Source: Paenibacillus sp. DCT19 (GTDB lineage Bacteria > Bacillota > Bacilli > Paenibacillales > Paenibacillaceae). Taken from it: 64,000 nt of DNA. Location: contig NZ_CP029639.1 of the NCBI RefSeq assembly GCF_003268635.1, positions 6,368,001 through 6,432,000 of the forward strand, written 5' to 3'. Position 1 is the first letter of the stretch. Every line of letters begins with the position of its first letter. The translations under genes and the position numbers were made by a program. This document shows positions 9,398 to 17,668 of this stretch, piece by piece. Under the pieces are notes generated by a model. That model saw nothing but the letters and a program-made list of their open reading frames with translations, was not told the DNA's origin and did not search any database.

Positions 9398-10639
9398 ATG
9401 GTGAAAGACATCCTAATCCAAAGATTAACCACTTATGTGCAGATGGATACACAATCTGACGAAAACAATGAAACGTGCCCTTCCACACCAGGTCAGTTGG
9501 CACTAGGCGAATTACTCGTTAAGGAGTGCCAATCCATTGGGCTACAGGACGTTACCGTGGATGAGAACGGTTATGTGATGGCAACGCTCCCCTCCAATAC
9601 TGACAAAGACGTTCCTGTAATTGGTTTCCTTGCTCATCTGGACACGGCTACCGATTTTACAGGCAAAAATGTTAAACCACAGGTCATCTCCAATTATGAT
9701 GGACAAGATATCACATTGAATAAAGAGCTGGATGTTGTTTTGTCCACGACGGACTTTCCGGAACTGCGTGAATACAAAGGACATACCTTGATTACAACGG
9801 ATGGCACGACGCTTCTCGGTGCAGACAACAAGGCGGGTATCGCTGAGATTATGACGGCGATGGCATACCTGATTGAGCATCCAGAGTTGAAGCACGGGAA
9901 AATACGGGTCGCATTTACCCCTGATGAAGAAATCGGTCGTGGGCCGCACAAGTTTGACGTAGCTGCATTCGGTGCGAAATACGCTTATACCGTCGATGGC
10001 GGCCCACTCGGAGAACTGGAATATGAGAGCTTCAATGCCGCAGCAGCTAAGATTACAGTGCGGGGCACCAATGTGCATCCTGGAACAGCCAAAGGCAAAA
10101 TGGTCAATTCCGCTAAAATTGCGATGGAACTGAACCGCCGGCTGCCTGTAGAAGAAGCGCCCGAATTCACTGAAGGTTATGAAGGTTTCTACCACCTCAT
10201 ATCCATCGAGGGCGACGTTGAACTGACCAAACTGAGTTACATTATTCGTGACTTTGATCGTGAGAAGTTCGAGGAACGCAAAGCCTACCTTCTGAATGTA
10301 ACGAATGAACTCAAAGCCAAATATGGCGAGAAGAGCATTACCATTGAGATCAACGATCAGTACTACAACATGCGTGAGAAAATTGAACCTGTGCGTCAGA
10401 TCGTAGATATTGCACATGAAGCCATGACGCGCCTTGATATCGAACCAATCATTCGTCCTATTCGTGGCGGAACAGATGGCTCCCAGCTCTCCTACATGGG
10501 TATGCCTACCCCTAATATTTTCACAGGTGGCGAGAACTATCATGGTAAATTCGAGTATGTATCGGTTGATAACATGGTGAAAGCCACTCAGGTTATTGTG
10601 GAAATTGCTCAATTGTTCGAGGATCGAGGAGAGATTTAA
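9398..10639 (+). CDS. pepT: Peptidase T (tripeptide aminopeptidase)
   Basis: A 413-residue cytoplasmic zinc aminopeptidase of the M20B family that releases the N-terminal residue of tripeptides. Metal ligands and catalytic residues are visible: the HLDTATDF motif (His and Asp), [11 protein letters not shown], the catalytic [10 protein letters not shown] pair of glutamates, the [12 protein letters not shown] segment, and the late histidine in [12 protein letters not shown]. Length is that of the family (405-415). The ATG at 9398 has AAGGAG six bases upstream. It is transcribed alone, divergent from namA, and ends at a strong terminator. The long open frame on the opposite strand is a codon-bias shadow. 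Confidence 0.96.
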   Translation: MVKDILIQRLTTYVQMDTQSDENNETCPSTPGQLALGELLVKECQSIGLQDVTVDENGYVMATLPSNTDKDVPVIGFLAHLDTATDFTGKNVKPQVISNYDGQDITLNKELDVVLSTTDFPELREYKGHTLITTDGTTLLGADNKAGIAEIMTAMAYLIEHPELKHGKIRVAFTPDEEIGRGPHKFDVAAFGAKYAYTVDGGPLGELEYESFNAAAAKITVRGTNVHPGTAKGKMVNSAKIAMELNRRLPVEEAPEFTEGYEGFYHLISIEGDVELTKLSYIIRDFDREKFEERKAYLLNVTNELKAKYGEKSITIEINDQYYNMREKIEPVRQIVDIAHEAMTRLDIEPIIRPIRGGTDGSQLSYMGMPTPNIFTGGENYHGKFEYVSVDNMVKATQVIVEIAQLFEDRGEI

Positions 10640-10681
10640 CGTTTCAGAGAACGAACGAATAGGAATAGCTCACAATGAATT

Positions 10682-10718
10682 AGCACCCTCTTTTGCATTA
10701 GCAAAAAGGGTGCTTTTT
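10682..10718 (+). terminator. Intrinsic terminator of pepT
   Basis: AGCACCCT...AGGGTGCT stem with an inner TTTTGC/GCAAAA helix, followed by TTTTTA, about 45 bases after the pepT stop. Confidence 0.85.
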
Positions 10719-10723
10719 ACCTG

Positions 10724-11416
10724 TCATTCATACATATTTCCACCTGCGATTTCACGGAGCTCTTCTACATTGTTAATGACGATTTTGCGCTGCTCTTTAC
10801 GTATAATATTTCGCTCGCTCAGGTCAAGAATCACACGGTTCAGATGCCTGTAACTCGTGCCTAACATATCCGCAAGATCAGTCAGCTTGGAGGTCTGAAT
10901 CTCCTCGGTCACCTGACTCTCCTGCTCCATTGTAGACAGCAAGTAACTAGCGAACCGACTTTCGACCGGATACAACAGATTTAAACTGGATAGGTTGGAG
11001 AACGTGTACAGCTTATGTGTCACCTGTTCAAGCATGAAATGTAGGAACTTGGCATTTTCAGCATAGGTGTTTTGCAGGTAACGATAGCTAACAGCGAGCA
11101 GCAGACTTTTGTTAACCGACTCGACTGTATTTTTCGCTTCTTTGCCGTTCACCAGTTCCAGATCGCATACAAGTGCAAGTGGGGTGCTAAAGCGAAGCAA
11201 CAGAGACTTGCCATTGGGTAGTGTGGTATAGATCTTGAGTTTACCCTGAACTAAGAAATACAGGCGCTCGGGTCGTTCTCCTTTGGCACAGATGATTTCC
11301 CCTTCAGAAGCCTCAAGCAGTCTGAGCTCAGCGAATGCAGATTGATCCAACACCTGGTCTAAACCATTGTTACGTGCAAGCTGGCGCATTCGCTCAAAAT
11401 CCATAATTTCTCTCAT
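10724..11416 (-). CDS. Crp/Fnr family transcriptional regulator
   Basis: About 230 residues: an N-terminal cyclic-nucleotide-binding-like beta barrel (ERLYFLVQGKLKIY, then the LALVCDLEL turn), a dimerisation helix, and a C-terminal winged helix with the recognition region TSKLTDLADMLGTSYRHLNRV. I place the start at the ATG at 11416 because AAGGAGG lies nine bases before it; a longer frame from GTG 11437 would put the Shine-Dalgarno sequence inside the gene. No FeS cysteine cluster as in Fnr is seen at the N-terminus. The overall pattern resembles E. coli YeiL-type members. Targets are unknown. The gene stands alone, convergent to pepT. Confidence 0.85.
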   Translation of the reverse strand: MREIMDFERMRQLARNNGLDQVLDQSAFAELRLLEASEGEIICAKGERPERLYFLVQGKLKIYTTLPNGKSLLLRFSTPLALVCDLELVNGKEAKNTVESVNKSLLLAVSYRYLQNTYAENAKFLHFMLEQVTHKLYTFSNLSSLNLLYPVESRFASYLLSTMEQESQVTEEIQTSKLTDLADMLGTSYRHLNRVILDLSERNIIRKEQRKIVINNVEELREIAGGNMYE

Positions 11417-11623
11417 CCAGCCAAGCCTCCTTCTCACCCAAATTACATATACAAACGGACATATGTCCCAAAAATGATATGCACAACTACAAATATCTTG
11501 ATATAAAAACAGTTACAACTAGCACTTATATCCAGTAAATCAGTTTTAATGGAAGACAATTTAAAAATAAGACTGAAAACTGTCATTATTTTATCAAAAA
11601 AAGCGTTCAGGATTACGCCCATA

Positions 11624-11661
11624 CGTCCGATGAAAGATAAAGTGTTACGTGCGTCCGATGA
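11624..11661 (+). promoter_or_regulatory. Direct repeat of CGTCCGATGA upstream of the chemoreceptor gene
   Basis: CGTCCGATGA occurs at 11624-11633 and again at 11652-11661, 28 bases apart. The second copy follows a TAAA at 11638 and vaguely resembles a motility sigma-factor -10 (GCCGATAT), but the spacing of 12 is short of the usual 15. It may be a regulator site or a SigD-like promoter; neither is established. Confidence 0.3.
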
Positions 11662-11703
11662 TACCAAATTAAATTATAAATATGGAAAGGGTGGCTTTAA
11701 CCC

Positions 11704-12546
11704 ATGAATGTGATCGATGCTCTTACGAAAGCTATGCCTTATATCAGTCTGATTCTTAGAGAACCTGCTAGCCTGACTCTCTACGATCATGAAAAAGTCG
11801 TAGAGGTCTTTACGACAGAAAACTTTGTTGACCTTGGTTTCCGCAAAGGCATGGATCTCTTAGATGATTACAGAAACTTTGCCGTACTGAAAAATGGGCG
11901 TGAAGCTACCATCTCTAACCTGCCCGTAGAAATTTTCGGTCGCGAACTGGATGTACTTAATATCCCAATCTTTGATGATCACAACAATGTTGTGGCGGTT
12001 TTCTGCGTGTCCTATGATCAGACGAATCAGAATCAGCTTGAGGATATTATACAGGAAAATCAAAATATCAATACAAACCTGGTGGATATGGTTCAGCATG
12101 TCGCGGCTCATGCCGAGGAATTGCAAGCAACCAGTGAACAAATCCTTGAGAATGCACGCCTTGCCGTGCAGAATTCCTCCCAGATTAACAAAGTCGCTGG
12201 ATTCATTCGTGAGATTTCCGAACAAACGAATCTACTCGGACTCAATGCTGCAATTGAAGCAGCACGCGTGGGTGAAGCAGGCGCAGGGTTCGGCGTTGTT
12301 GCTTCTGAAGTGCGCAAGCTGTCTGTGGATGCCAAACAAGCAACGACAGATATTGATGCCAGCCTGAAAGATGTACAGCAGGTCATTAAACAGATGGAGG
12401 TTGAGGTTTCCCAGATTGCGGCTTCTTCCCAAGAACAAGCTACACTGGTTCAATCCTTCACCGATGTTATTGAGAAGCTGAACCAGACCGGCGAACAGAT
12501 GAAAACTTTGTCGGAGCAACTGATCAGCTACTCGATCTCCAAATAA
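11704..12546 (+). CDS. Soluble methyl-accepting chemotaxis-type transducer (YfmS-like)
   Basis: A 280-residue cytoplasmic chemoreceptor without membrane helices. Residues 1-115 form a small PAS-like sensory domain ([13 protein letters not shown], then [22 protein letters not shown]). After a coiled coil, residues 150-280 carry the MCP signalling hairpin, with the conserved tip [20 protein letters not shown] and [13 protein letters not shown]. It lacks a HAMP domain and long methylation helices and matches B. subtilis YfmS (about 286 residues) in plan. It should interact with CheW/CheA and sense an intracellular signal that the sequence does not reveal. GGAAAGG precedes the ATG. A terminator follows, and no other chemotaxis gene is near. 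Confidence 0.88.
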   Translation: MNVIDALTKAMPYISLILREPASLTLYDHEKVVEVFTTENFVDLGFRKGMDLLDDYRNFAVLKNGREATISNLPVEIFGRELDVLNIPIFDDHNNVVAVFCVSYDQTNQNQLEDIIQENQNINTNLVDMVQHVAAHAEELQATSEQILENARLAVQNSSQINKVAGFIREISEQTNLLGLNAAIEAARVGEAGAGFGVVASEVRKLSVDAKQATTDIDASLKDVQQVIKQMEVEVSQIAASSQEQATLVQSFTDVIEKLNQTGEQMKTLSEQLISYSISK

Positions 12547-12562
12547 ACGAAAATGCACTCCT

Positions 12563-12652
12563 GGGGTGGAATCATCTCCACCCCGTAATAGGGAATGTGA
12601 CAAACAGGGCTTCTTCATCCCTTTACGGGATGGCAGAAGCCCTGTTTTTATT
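12563..12652 (+). terminator. Double hairpin and terminator after the chemoreceptor gene
   Basis: First a GGGGTGGA / TCCACCCC hairpin (12563-12584) without a T tract, then a strong terminator: the AACAGGGCTTCT arm beginning at 12603 pairs with AGAAGCCCTGTT, with CATCCC/GGGATG inside, followed by TTTTTATTTT. Confidence 0.85.
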
Positions 12653-12714
12653 TTAAATACTATGAATGGTGTTGCATGGTCTAATGCCCACATCAATCAA
12701 TTTAAAGCTACATT

Positions 12715-14148
12715 TTACGCTTTAATCTGGTTAGTCACTGCTTCCGCCTCTGATTCCCAGCACTCTACTTCGCCCGGGATCTCAATTCGATCACGCGTAA
12801 AGACTGGATTATGCCCCTCAGCTTTTTGTTTCTTATAATCCTTCAGAGCGGCAAACGTTACTTTGGACAACATTAGAATTGCAATCAGGTTCACGACAAC
12901 CATAAGTCCCATGAACAAGTCTGCCAGATCCCAAACCAGCTGTACTTTAGCTACTGCTCCGAATATAACCATAGCAATAACGCTTACACGATATAGCCAT
13001 AGCCACCCTTTATTGGATTTGATAAATTCAATGTTCGTTTCCCCATAATAATAGTTTCCGATAAGGGTACTGAAGGCAAATAGGAATATCATAATAGCGA
13101 GAAAACCAGAAGCCCATGATCCGATATGCACGCTCAGTGCAGCCTGGGTCAATTCAATACCACCTAAGTCTGAGCCTTGATACACGCCTGATAATAAAAT
13201 AATCATCGCAGTACTTGTACAGATAATCAATGTGTCTGTCAGCACACCAAAGGCTTGAATAAGCCCTTGCTTCACGGGATGTGACGTGTCTGCAGTGGCT
13301 GCAGCATTTGGTGCACTACCCATACCTGCCTCATTGGAGAACAAACCACGTTTAACCCCGTTCATCAGTGCCGCTCCTAGCGTACCGCCAGCTACCTGTT
13401 CAATGCCGAAGGCATTTTTGACAATGAGAAAAATCATGGCTGGAAGCTGGGTGATGTTCGACAGCACAACAAATGCCGCCACGCCAATATACAGGACAGC
13501 CAGCACAACAACGATGTACTCCGATGCCTTCGCGATCCGCTTCACACCACCCATGATGATGGCTGCAAATACCACGGCCATAATGATCCCAACGGTCAAC
13601 CGATCCATGCCAAATGAATTTTGGAATGCTACTGTAATCGTGTTCGACTGCACAGCGTTAAAGACAAGCCCGAAGGATAACGTAATGAGAATTGCAAAAA
13701 GAACACCCATCCAGCGCTTACCGAGCCCGCGCTCCATATAATAGGCGGGACCTCCGCGAAATCCACCATTGTCTTTGATTTTATAGATCTGAGCAAGCGT
13801 ACTTTCCACAAAGCTAGAAGCGGAACCAATAATAGCGATGATCCACATCCAGAATACCGCTCCAGGACCACCCAGCGCGATTGCTATGGCTATACCCGTG
13901 ATGTTTCCTGTACCTACACGTGCGGCCATACTAATACAAAAAGCCTGAAACGGCGAGATTTTACCCGGTTCTTTGCTTCGAGGCTCAGCGAGCACCTTCA
14001 CCATATCACCGATCATACGGAACTGCATGAACTTGGTTTTGGTTGTGAAATACACCCCACATACGACCAACAATAGTATTAATAACTTAGACCATAGAAA
14101 ATCGTTGAAATTGACAACGATATCTTGTATTGTTTGCTCCATCGGCAA
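12715..14148 (-). CDS. Sodium:alanine/glutamine symporter family protein (AGCS, AlsT/GlnT-like)
   Basis: A 477-residue integral membrane amino-acid:sodium symporter of the AGCS family with about ten to eleven membrane helices. Family marks include ARVGTGNITGIAIAIALGGPG near the first third and the later GLFSNEAGMGSAPNAAA. Characterised relatives import alanine, glycine or glutamine. The gene is divergent from the glnL response regulator gene. In B. subtilis GlnL activates the glsA-glnT operon, where glnT is an AGCS glutamine transporter, so glutamine is the better guess here. A GlnR/TnrA-like box lies in the shared intergenic region. No glutaminase gene is adjacent in this window. Confidence 0.9.
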   Translation of the reverse strand: MPMEQTIQDIVVNFNDFLWSKLLILLLVVCGVYFTTKTKFMQFRMIGDMVKVLAEPRSKEPGKISPFQAFCISMAARVGTGNITGIAIAIALGGPGAVFWMWIIAIIGSASSFVESTLAQIYKIKDNGGFRGGPAYYMERGLGKRWMGVLFAILITLSFGLVFNAVQSNTITVAFQNSFGMDRLTVGIIMAVVFAAIIMGGVKRIAKASEYIVVVLAVLYIGVAAFVVLSNITQLPAMIFLIVKNAFGIEQVAGGTLGAALMNGVKRGLFSNEAGMGSAPNAAATADTSHPVKQGLIQAFGVLTDTLIICTSTAMIILLSGVYQGSDLGGIELTQAALSVHIGSWASGFLAIMIFLFAFSTLIGNYYYGETNIEFIKSNKGWLWLYRVSVIAMVIFGAVAKVQLVWDLADLFMGLMVVVNLIAILMLSKVTFAALKDYKKQKAEGHNPVFTRDRIEIPGEVECWESEAEAVTNQIKA

Positions 14149-14428
14149 CGCCCCTTTTACATGTTTGTCTCGTTATATAGCCCTTCTAACTGCACGACTG
14201 AAATGTTGTTCCAATCCTAGATTCATGCACAATATGACTCGCCCGGAATGGGCTGCTTGAATCTGGATACACTTGTCGTTAAGTGCATATGATTTGTACC
14301 ATTACACATAAGCAGGGTTGTACTCTTTTAGATGTTACCTATACTACAATCTCAACTACGGAAATCGACAAATACCTACATCGAATCATTTAATTTTTTT
14401 ATAAAAAATCGAATTTCGGTTCAACCGC

Positions 14429-14445
14429 TGTTACGTTACCTAACA
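14429..14445. promoter_or_regulatory. GlnR/TnrA-like box
   Basis: TGTTACGTTACCTAACA matches 12 of the 14 fixed positions of the TnrA/GlnR consensus TGTNANAWWWTMTNACA. It is 15/17 identical to the box at 20001-20017 in front of the nitrite genes. Its location between two glutamine-related genes supports it; binding is inferred. Confidence 0.5.
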
Positions 14446-14504
14446 TCAGCACTCAAAAAATGTATCTCAGCTGAAACACTAAGCCGTCTTCTATAAGGTT
14501 AGAT

Positions 14505-14555
14505 AAGGGCGAAAAGACAGTGAAAGATGCACCTTAGCGAGTTTCCAGACATGTC
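14505..14555 (-). repeat. Partial inverted copy of the MITE-like element R2
   Basis: Reverse-complemented, this stretch reads like the left end of the 17394-17545 element: a TGTCTGGAAACTCGCT end, then AAGTGCATCTTTCAC-like sequence, then CTTTTCGCCC. The second inverted end is not found, so this is a truncated or decayed copy. Confidence 0.55.
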
Positions 14556-14619
14556 CTAACTTGATGTGATGGGATTCCATGGTCTTCACATGGGGATAGA
14601 GAACGAAGTATGATAAGAA

Positions 14620-14723
14620 TGATGATGTTCAACCAACGGACTTTTCGGCTGAATCCCATATTCGATGCTGAGATGCCTTCAGGCATCCTTCGTAATCAAA
14701 AGCGGACTTTTTGAACAACCTCT
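14620..14723 (+). repeat. Dispersed repeat R1, copy a
   Basis: Full-length copy of an intergenic repeat with the blocks GAATCCCATATTCGATGCTG, AGATGCCTTCAGGCATCCTT, CGTAATCAAAAGCGGA and CTTTTTGAACAACCTCT. It lies immediately upstream of glnL. A second copy lies in inverse orientation after glnL at 15792-15893, and a third at 39930-40003. No coding capacity is seen. Confidence 0.75.
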
Positions 14724-14745
14724 AGAAGAGGGGAGGAGACTGAGA

Positions 14746-15674
14746 ATGCGTTATTTTATTGTTGATGACGATGCAGGAGTTCGCTCTATGCTGATTGATA
14801 TTATTGAAGATGAGGGGCTTGGGGAAATTGCGGGAGAAGCCGAGGACGGGATTCATATTCATGCGGATCTGTTAGAGATGCATAAGGTGGATGTCCTGCT
14901 CATTGATCTACTCATGCCGCAACGAGACGGAATACAGACTGTGCGTGCACTGGAAGGACGATTCGATGGCAAGGTCGTCATGATCTCACAGATTGAGTCC
15001 AAAAATATGATTGGGGAAGCCTATTCTCTTGGGGTAGAATACTATGTTACGAAGCCGATTAACCGATTGGAGATTATGTCCGTTCTGCGTTTAGTCGAGG
15101 AGCGTCTGCGCATGCAACAATCCATTCAGGATATTCAGCGCACACTTCAAGGCTTGTCCCGACTACAATCATCAGAACGCACAGCAGCACCCGCCCTGAT
15201 AAAACCATCACAACGGCAGGACATTTCCTTCTATCCGAGATGGGGATGATTGGTGAGGCAGGCAGCAGAGACCTTCTAGATATGCTTGAATATCTGGAAG
15301 AGCTTGAGGCTGAAGACCAGAAATTATCTACGTATACGCTGCCGTCGCTCAAAGATATTTTTCAGAATGTGGCCATCCGTAAGCTAGGGGCTGATGCTTC
15401 AGCCGTGGAGATAACCAAGGAAGTAAAAGCGTCGGAGCAACGCGTTCGTCGAGCGATCTTCCAAACGTTAAGCCATGTCGTTTCATTAGGACTGACGGAT
15501 TACACTCATCCTAAGTTTGAGAATTACGCATCCAAATTTTTCGATTTCACGGAGATCCGCAAAAAAATGCTGGAGCTACAAAACAATGTGGAACCGTCCT
15601 TGTCCCAAACGCGCATTAACACGAAGAAATTTGTCCAAGTTCTCTACCTGGAAGCCAAGCGCTTACTGCATTAG
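14746..15674 (+). pseudogene. glnL: GlnL (YcbB) response regulator, interrupted by a one-base frameshift
   Basis: Start at ATG 14746 after GGGAGGAG. The first frame (to 15249) is a receiver domain with MRYFIVDDDAG and phospho-acceptor Asp54 in VLLIDLLMP. The second frame (readable before 15240 to 15674) is the YcbB DNA-binding domain, with LPSLKDIFQNVAIRKLGA and RINTKKFVQVLYLEAKRL. Restoring one base near 15200-15207, for example in the AAAA run, joins them through ALIKTITTAGHFLLSEMG into about 309 residues, the length of B. subtilis GlnL (about 314). GlnL responds to glutamine through the kinase GlnK and activates glutaminase and glutamine transport. No kinase gene is beside it. It is either a recent mutation or a sequencing error. 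Confidence 0.85.
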
Positions 15675-15711
15675 GGAGAACCCCGTGCTCCATAAAATAC
15701 GGACATGACCG

Positions 15712-15762
15712 AACTGGAATGATACAGCCCCTTGTTCTTACGCTGTATGTTCCAGTTATTTT
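15712..15762 (+). terminator. Intrinsic terminator of glnL
   Basis: AACTGGAA-tg-ATACAGC pairs with GCTGTAT-g-TTCCAGTT around a 12-base loop, followed by ATTTTC, about 40 bases after the stop codon. Confidence 0.75.
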
Positions 15763-15791
15763 CATGCCCGCATAGGGATAATCGATTTATA

Positions 15792-15893
15792 GAGGTTATT
15801 CAAAAAGTCCGCTTTGGATTACGAAGGGTGCCTGCCAGCATCTCAGCATTGGAATATGGGATGCAGCCGAACGAAGTGGATGAAACAATGTTG
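15792..15893 (-). repeat. Dispersed repeat R1, copy b (inverted)
   Basis: The reverse complement shows the same blocks as copy a: CATCCCATATTCCAATGCTG, AGATGC..CAGGCA, CCTTCGTAAT, AAAGCGGACTTTTTGAA and AACCTC. With copy a it brackets the glnL gene as a pair of inverted repeats about 1.05 kb apart. Confidence 0.75.
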
Positions 15894-15945
15894 TTCTGAT
15901 CTATATGTAAAAAGGTTTAAATACACTTATTCATTTCGCTTGGAA

Positions 15946-16131
15946 TTATATTATTCTTGCTCTCGTCTGACTCCGATTTAATCGATTATATTCATTGATT
16001 AATTCATCCAAAGCCATGGACTGCCGAATAACATCGGGATGCCCCAACCCGCCCCCATGATGTTCAACCAACATGTGAAGGCTGCGTCTGGCTTTCTCGA
16101 TCCGATTGATTAAATCCAAACTCATAACCAT
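15946..16131 (-). CDS. Spo0E-like aspartyl-phosphate phosphatase
   Basis: A 61-residue protein of the Spo0E family. It is predicted to form a helical hairpin: the first helix is INRIEKARRSLHMLVEHHG, and the second holds the signature SMALDELINEYN, which fits the family SxxxD pattern containing the catalytic aspartate. Such proteins dephosphorylate Spo0A-P and so delay sporulation. AAGGAGG precedes the ATG at 16131 by ten bases. Genomes of spore-formers usually carry several paralogs, and the target here could be Spo0A or another response regulator. It is monocistronic. Confidence 0.85.
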   Translation of the reverse strand: MVMSLDLINRIEKARRSLHMLVEHHGGGLGHPDVIRQSMALDELINEYNRLNRSQTRARII

Positions 16132-16557
16132 CTACCTAAGACCTCCTTATTTCTGTGTTATATTCTAGATTTTTCTGTCAATCTATAGTTGGTTTAACAT
16201 ATGGCATAAGAGCCATGGATGTTTTGTATCTTACTCCAATTTTTGATAGTCGGGATTATCGTTAGGTCAATATTCACGCCAAACCCTTAATGTAACGCCT
16301 TTATTCATTTTACATTTTTTACCCATTCATCTTTCACTAACAAATGTGTCATTATTGTGTATCCCTTGAAGAAAAACACCTTACCCGTCTACAACCGCCC
16401 TCATAAGGTAATAAAATCCCTTTCCATAACCGATTCATTCGGGTACAATAGGGCGATGTGTGTGTCCGGACCCGGCGGATACGAACGATATAGTTTAGAG
16501 GATGGCTTATACAAGCCCATGATCCTGATATGATATTATTGGAGGCTTATCAACACC
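16132..16557. other. Gene-free region upstream of the acetate transporter
   Basis: I find no gene here. It contains the divergent promoters of the Spo0E-like and transporter genes. A TACAAT at about 16444 could be a -10 element, but no good -35 is seen. A small GGCTT-ATAC-AAGCC hairpin lies at 16504-16517, shortly before the transporter ribosome binding site GGAGG. Confidence 0.35.
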
Positions 16558-17181
16558 ATGCAAACTGATTCACGGACACAAGTTAAAATCATCAACGCCG
16601 ATCCCAGCGCAATGGGGTTATTTGGGTTGGCTATCGTTACACTTGTCGCTTCTTCCCAGAAGCTCGGCATCACCGAAGGACTTAGCTACGCTATTCCTTG
16701 GGCGATCTTCCTTGGTGCATTCGCCCAGTTGTTCGCCTGCATTCAAGACTCCAAACGCAACAATACTTTTGGTACCACTGCTTTTGGCGCATATGCCTTC
16801 TTCTGGTTTGCTATGGGAGCAAACTGGATGATCAAAATGGGCGTATTCGGCTCAACGCTGGCGGAACAGACAGACGGTAAACAGCTCGGATTTGCCTTTG
16901 CCGGATATCTCGTGTTCACCCTGTTCATGACCCTGGGTGCCGTAGAAGCCAATAAAGTACTGCTTATTATCTTTATCCTGATTGACTTCTTATTCCTTGG
17001 TCTGACCTTTGATGCTTTCGGCGTAGCTCCTCACATCTTCCACACGATCGCAGCTTATGCAGAACTTGCAATTGGAATCGTGTCATTGTATGGAACAGGT
17101 GCTTCTGTACTGAACGCTCACTTCGGACGGGAGTTCTTGCCAGTCGGAGGCCCATCGGGCATTTTCAAACCTAAGGCTTAA
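16558..17181 (+). CDS. Acetate/succinate uptake transporter, GPR1/FUN34/YaaH (SatP) family
   Basis: A 207-residue membrane protein with six predicted helices. The N-terminal family motif (NPAPLGL in most members) appears as DPSAMGLFGLA. Later helices include WAIFLGAFAQLFACIQD, YAFFWFAMGANWM and IFILIDFLFLGLTF. Characterised members (E. coli SatP, yeast Ato1) move acetate, succinate or bicarbonate as hexameric channels. The start at 16558 has GGAGG 12 bases upstream. It is transcribed alone and ends at a strong terminator. The substrate is inferred from the family; acetate is most likely. Confidence 0.9.
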   Translation: MQTDSRTQVKIINADPSAMGLFGLAIVTLVASSQKLGITEGLSYAIPWAIFLGAFAQLFACIQDSKRNNTFGTTAFGAYAFFWFAMGANWMIKMGVFGSTLAEQTDGKQLGFAFAGYLVFTLFMTLGAVEANKVLLIIFILIDFLFLGLTFDAFGVAPHIFHTIAAYAELAIGIVSLYGTGASVLNAHFGREFLPVGGPSGIFKPKA

Positions 17182-17230
17182 CATACAAGCAAGCCATACG
17201 TGCAAACTATCCGTGTCCACGAAGAAGAAA

Positions 17231-17253
17231 CCTTCAAGCAATGTGCTTGAAGG
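17231..17253 (+). repeat. Perfect hairpin after the acetate transporter
   Basis: CCTTCAAGC-AATGT-GCTTGAAGG, a perfect nine-base-pair stem 50 bases past the stop. There is no T tract, so it is more likely an RNA-stabilising or pausing hairpin than a terminator. Confidence 0.5.
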
Positions 17254-17302
17254 CCTCTGACTTGAGCATATCAGGTTCGTAGTGGTGCACAATAGATACA
17301 CT

Positions 17303-17342
17303 AACCGCCCGCGCGCCGGTCCGCGCCTGGCGGTTTTTTTTT
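17303..17342 (+). terminator. Intrinsic terminator of the acetate transporter unit
   Basis: ACCGCC / GGCGGT outer stem with GCGCG / CGCGC inside, followed by an unbroken run of T. Confidence 0.85.
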
Positions 17343-17393
17343 GACCCAAACTCTACATTTGTATATCAAAATAACCGAAACCTATACTAAGTC

Positions 17394-17545
17394 GTGTCTG
17401 AAAACTCGCTGAAGTGCATCTTTCACCCCCTTTTCGCCCCCTGCTGCGTCACTTTCCCTTGACGTGCCCCGGCACGCCTGCGGAAAACTTCCTAGCTTGG
17501 AACGAAAATTCGGTAAAATCTGCGTCCTTCGGAGTTTTCAGACAC
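17394..17545. mobile_element. MITE-like element with 14-bp terminal inverted repeats
   Basis: A 152-base element bounded by GTGTCTGAAAACTC (17394-17407) and its perfect reverse complement GAGTTTTCAGACAC (17532-17545). The interior has no credible coding sequence; the short open frame across its edge has no ribosome binding site. A partial inverted copy lies at 14505-14555. Small size, perfect ends, intergenic position and a second copy fit a miniature inverted-repeat transposable element moved by a transposase elsewhere. I could not identify a clear target-site duplication. Confidence 0.6.
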
Positions 17546-17668
17546 TCCTAGAAGTGCGACCACTACAAAAGTCCGCCCTCTTCAAGAGAAGGACAAATAG
17601 AGATAAGTGGAGGATGTACCAGGCAAGCTTACAGACAAGCACCGCCCATACTGTCAGGAGGAAATGAC

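Larger units (their letters stand above)
14149..14745. other. Intergenic region between AGCS symporter and glnL: nitrogen box plus repeats
   Basis: About 600 bases without a gene. It holds a GlnR/TnrA-like box at 14429-14445, an inverted partial copy of the MITE-like element (about 14505-14555) and a full plus-oriented copy of repeat R1 (about 14620-14723) that ends eight bases before the glnL ribosome binding site GGGAGGAG. The symporter promoter should lie near 14160-14400 but is not clear. Confidence 0.5.

Noticed and set aside
9542..10612. 356-codon open frame antisense to pepT
   Set aside because: It mirrors pepT exactly, has no start signal and no family resemblance; peptidase T on the plus strand is unambiguous.
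11443..11667. 74-codon minus-strand frame between the Crp/Fnr and chemoreceptor genes
   Set aside because: No ribosome binding site, AT-rich low-complexity composition and no recognised domain.
14620..15893. R1 inverted repeats as ends of an insertion sequence
   Set aside because: No transposase lies between them, only glnL, and full or partial R1 copies also occur singly elsewhere.
17464..17667. 67-codon frame running out of the MITE-like element
   Set aside because: It begins inside the element, lacks a ribosome binding site and ends at the thioesterase leader; it is a by-product of the inverted repeat.
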